Assembly: GCF_019668465.1 (NCBI RefSeq)
Contig: NZ_AP024830.1
Span: 1-15,443, forward strand
DNA: 15,443 nucleotides
Direction of reading: 5' to 3'
From: Mycobacterium senriense
GTDB taxonomy: Bacteria > Actinomycetota > Actinomycetes > Mycobacteriales > Mycobacteriaceae
Below the pieces are notes generated by a model. The model did no database searches, was not told the DNA's origin, and was given only the letters and a program-made list of their open reading frames with translations. A program made the translations under genes and the position numbers. This document shows positions 9,401 through 12,400 of this stretch, piece by piece. Positions within the stretch are counted from its first letter, which is position 1. Every line of letters starts with the position of its first letter.

Positions 9401-12400
9401 GCCGTTGGTGGCCGTTGCCCGTCCGCACGACGTGCCGTTGTCGTTTGCCCAATCCCGGTTGTGGTTCCTGGATCAGTTACAAGGCCCCTCTCCCGTCTAC
9501 AACATCGCGGTGGCGCTGCGGTTGGGCGGGAACCTCGATGCCGAGGCGTTGGGCGCCGCACTAGCCGACGTGGTGGGCCGCCATGAGAGCCTGCGCACCC
9601 TGGTCGCCGCCCCCGGGGGGATTCCTCAGCAGCTGGTGCTGCCGGTCGAGCGGGTTGAGGTGGATTGGCAGATCGTTGAAGCCGGCAGCTGGGCGCCTGC
9701 CCGGCTGGATGATGCTTTGCAGGACGCGGCGCGCCATCCTTTCGATTTGGCAACCGAGATCCCTTTGCGAGCAACGCTTTTCCGCCTCGCCGAGGACGAA
9801 CATGTGCTGGTGGCGGTGGTCCACCACATCGCCGGCGACGGCTGGTCGATAACCCCGCTGGCACGCGATCTGGGGGTGGCCTATGCGGCCCGGTGCAGCG
9901 GGCAAGCCCCGCAATGGGCGCCCCTGCCGGTGCAGTACGTCGATTACACGCTGTGGCAGCACTCCCAATTCGGAGATCTGGCCGATGGCCACAGTCGCAT
10001 CGGTGCGCAGCTGGCCAGTTGGTTGCGGGAGCTGGCCGGGCTGCCCGAGCGGCTGCAGTTGCCCACCGATCGGCCCTATCCGTTGGTGGCGGATCAGCGC
10101 GGCGCCAGTGTGGCGCTGGAGTGGCCCGCAGCGGTGCAGCAGCGAGTGGCCACGTTGGCCGCCGAGCACAACGCCACCAGTTTCATGGTGGTGCAAGCCG
10201 CTTTGGCGGTGCTGCTCGCCAAACTCAGTGCCAGTTCCGATGTGGCGGTAGGGTTTCCGATCGCGGGGCGGCGTGATCCCGCGCTGGACGAGTTGGTGGG
10301 ATTCTTCGTCAACACCTTGGTGCTGCGCGTCGAGTTGGGCGGTGATCCCACCGTGGCCGAGGTGCTGGCCCAGGTGCGAGCCCGCAGCCTGGCCGCCTAC
10401 GAAAACCAAGACGTGCCCTTCGAAGTCCTTGTGGACCGCCTGAATCCGACCCGCAACCTGACCCATCACCCACTCGTGCAGGTCGTGTTGGCCTGGCAGA
10501 ACTTCGCCGGGGACCCGGCCGCCGAGCTGAGCTTGGGTGATCTGGAGGTCACCTCGTTACCGGTGAACACCCAAACCGCACGCATGGACCTGACACTCTC
10601 ACTGGCCGAACGCCGGACCCAGGCCGGTGCGCCCGCCGGAATAAGCGGAGCGGTCGAGTTCCGCACCGATGTCTTCGACCCCGACACCGTCGAGGCGCTC
10701 ATCGCACGGTGGCAGCGGGTGTTGATGGCCATGACCGCCGACGCCAACCGCACGCTGTCATCGATCGACCTGCTCGACGAGCCTGAGCATGCCCGGCTGG
10801 CAGAGTTGGGTAACCGGGCGGTGTTGACCCGGCCGGCCGTCCCGACGGCGTCCATACCGATGTTGTTCGCCGAACACGTGGCCCGCACACCCGGGGCGGT
10901 GGCGGTCACCGCCGAGGGCCAGGCGATGACCTACCGCGAGCTCGATCAGGCCGCGAACCGGTTGGCGCATTTGTTGGCGGCCCACGCCGTGGGGCCGGGT
11001 CGGTCTGTGGCGCTGCTGTTTTCCCGTTCGGCCGAGGCGATCGTGGCGATCCTGGCCGTGCTCAAAACCGGGGCGGCGTACTTGGCGATCGACCCGGCGG
11101 TCCCCGCGGCGCGGATGCGGTTCGTGCTCAGCGACGCCGCGCCGGCGGCGGTGCTCACTACCGCCGAGCTATCTGAGCGGCTCGACGGGTTTGACGTGAC
11201 GGTCATCGAGGCCGACGATCCCCGCATTCCCACCTACCCCAGCGCCGCCCTGCCGGCGCCGGGCCCGGACAACATCGCTTACCTGATCTACACATCGGGC
11301 ACCACCGGTGTGCCCAAAGGCGTTGCCATCACTCACCACAACGTGACCCAGCTGTTGGCGTCACTGGACGCCGGGCTGCCCGCGCCGGGCGTGTGGACGC
11401 ATAGTCACTCGTTGGCCTTCGACGTCTCGGTGTGGGAGATCTTCGGTCCGCTGCTGCGCGGTGGACACCTGGTGGTCGTACCCGAGCCGGTGGCCGGCTC
11501 ACCGGACGACTTTCACCAGCTGCTGGTCGCTGAGCAGGTCAGCGTGCTGACCCAGACCCCCTCGGCGCTGGCGATGCTGTCCCCGCAGGGATTGCAGTCG
11601 ACGGCGGTGGTGATGGTCGGTGAGGCCGGCTCGCCTGAGGTGGTGGACTGCTGGGCGCCGGGACGGGTGATGGTCAACGCATACGGCCCCACCGAGACGA
11701 CGATGTGCGTGGCGATCAGCGCCCCGCTGGTAGTGGGTGCCGGAGTGGTGCCCATCGGTGCGCCGGTCGCCGAGGCGGGGTTGTTTGTGCTGGACGGGTG
11801 GTTGCGGCCGGTGCCCGCCGGGGTGATCGGCGAGCTGTATGTGGCCGGCGCCGGCGTGGGGGTCGGATATCTCGGCCGGGCCGGGTTGACCGGGTCACGC
11901 TTCGTGGCGTGCCCGTTCGGCGGGCCGGGGACGCGGATGTATCGCACCGGAGATCTGGTCCGCTGGGGCCCCGATGGGCAGCTGCACTACCTCGGACGCG
12001 CCGATGAACAGGTCAAGATCCGCGGCTATCGCATCGAACTCGGCGAAATCCAAACCGCGCTAAGCGCATTGGACGGCGTCGACCAAGCCGCCGTCATCGC
12101 CCGCGAAGACCGCCCCGGCGACAAACGCCTGGTCGGCTACATCACCGGCACCGCAGACCCCACCCAGGCGCGGACCGCCCTGGCCGAGCGGCTACCGGCC
12201 TACATGATCCCGGCGGCGGTGGTAGTCATCCAGGCGCTGCCACTGACCCCCAACGGCAAACTCGACACCCGCGCCCTGCCCGCTCCCGAATACACCGGGA
12301 GCGGGTATCGCGCCGCGAGTGACCCGGTCGAGGAGATCCTGGCCCGCATCTACGCCGACGTGCTGGGCGTGGACCGGGTGGGCGTCGATGACTCCTTCTT

